From Methanomicrobiales archaeon (GTDB lineage Archaea > Halobacteriota > Syntropharchaeia > Alkanophagales > Methanospirareceae), in the NCBI GenBank assembly GCA_003160755.1, contig QEXZ01000005.1, positions 4,888 through 29,157 on the forward strand: a stretch of 24,270 bases of DNA. Reading direction: 5' to 3'. The translations under genes were made by a program, and so were the position numbers. Numbering within the stretch: position 1 is the stretch's first letter; each line of letters starts with the position of its first letter. Under the pieces are notes generated by a model. It had not been told where the DNA came from and made no database searches. It saw only the letters and a program-made list of their open reading frames with translations. Below, in pieces: positions 23,713-24,270 of this stretch.

Positions 23713-24267
23713 TTAAAAATAGTAGGGTACAATCAAGAACAAAATGATGTTTATAATACCGTGAGAAACGCTTATTACGTAGATCGAGCCTGTTTTTTCT
23801 CGCACTATTGAGAACACAAACCCAGCAGAAAAAGCAAGCACGCAATCCAAATGCCACGGGGATAGGTTTCCAACGTGAAGCACACCGAAAATCGTAGATA
23901 CAAAAAGAATCCCCCACCATTTGCTCATCAAGTTTATTGCGTTATATTGGATCATGCCTCTGAATGCAAGCTCCTCTGAGAAACCCGTGCATACAATGAA
24001 AATTAGCGATGCCTCGATAAAAATCGCTGCTCCTGACCCTAATCCCGGCAATGGCGCGGGCTTCAAAATTTGATATTCTATTATTCCAAAGGGTATGGCG
24101 AGGAGAATCACGCCTGCTTCAATCGGTGTGTGCTTCAACTTTGATAGAGAAAGCCCAATATCTTTTGGTCGGAGTGCTTGCAACCACATGCAGGTAAAGA
24201 TTGCAATGAATATAGGAATAGAAATGAGCAAGAACCCGGAAATCTTGCTGAAGTGAATAAACGGCAT
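23713..24267 (-). CDS. CPBP-family intramembrane metalloprotease, start possibly beyond window
   Basis: This 184-residue frame has the three CPBP (Abi/Rce1-like) motifs: SEELAFRG (EExxxR), STIFGVLHVG (FxxxH) and VSHGIINI (HxxxN), each in or beside a TM helix. About five hydrophobic helices are visible. These enzymes cleave or process peptides within the membrane; in bacteria they include prenyl-protein protease-like and immunity proteins. The ATG at 24267 lies 3 nt from the window edge and has no visible ribosome-binding site, and many members are longer, so the N-terminus may be incomplete. It converges on the small secreted-protein gene. Confidence 0.85.
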   Translation of the reverse strand: MPFIHFSKISGFLLISIPIFIAIFTCMWLQALRPKDIGLSLSKLKHTPIEAGVILLAIPFGIIEYQILKPAPLPGLGSGAAIFIEASLIFIVCTGFSEELAFRGMIQYNAINLMSKWWGILFVSTIFGVLHVGNLSPWHLDCVLAFSAGFVFSIVREKTGSIYVISVSHGIINIILFLIVPYYF

Positions 24268-24270
24268 AGA

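Overview
The window is archaeal and euryarchaeal in character. It carries a partial translation elongation factor 2, the large subunit of archaeal DNA polymerase D (DP2/PolC) with a large intein, a PH1510-type NfeD membrane protease, a DUF1616 protein, TATA-like boxes about 26 nt from start codons, and several likely leaderless genes. Gene content and heptamer-type palindromic repeats would suit an uncultured methanogen/ANME-related euryarchaeote, but no rRNA is present and that placement is an inference.

Layout. (1) 1-1631, minus: EF-2, cut by the window edge. (2) 1687-1796: a palindromic repeat element between EF-2 and the next operon, with an inverted relative at 18033-18148. (3) 1791-8225, minus: a tight five-gene operon, transcribed from 8225 towards 1791. 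It encodes a degenerate FtsZ/CetZ-like protein, a two-TM helical protein, a three-TM coiled-coil protein, a large tubulin-superfamily GTPase with an intact GGGTGSS loop and coiled coil, and a bitopic protein with an outside domain and a cytoplasmic coiled coil. (4) 8273-11645, plus: two overlapping genes for surface proteins with a signal peptide, a large outside domain and one C-terminal TM, divergently transcribed from the same 47-bp promoter region. (5) 11718-16499, plus: DP2 with a LAGLIDADG intein inside the catalytic motif and two or three in-frame insertions derived from palindromic repeats. (6) 16668-19099, plus: NfeD protease, then a xylose-isomerase-like TIM barrel protein. (7) 19100-21189: an orphan CheR methyltransferase embedded in repeat-rich DNA. 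(8) 21190-22607, plus: a winged-helix-like protein followed directly by a PIN-domain protein split by a -1 frameshift at an A-run. (9) 22764-24267: a DUF1616 protein, a small secreted protein with a possible frameshifted tail, and a CPBP-family membrane protease at the window edge.

The most striking unit is 1791-11645. Seven genes in two divergent operons appear to encode a cytoskeleton-to-surface system: a tubulin-like GTPase, a degenerate FtsZ-like partner, three membrane proteins with cytoplasmic helical or coiled-coil regions, and two large exported, membrane-anchored proteins. I do not recognise this combination as a described system. A role in envelope shaping, division or attachment is inference from topology and gene order. 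The second striking feature is the set of related palindromic heptamer elements inserted in frame into DP2, one of which occupies the place where most DP2 proteins carry a zinc ribbon.
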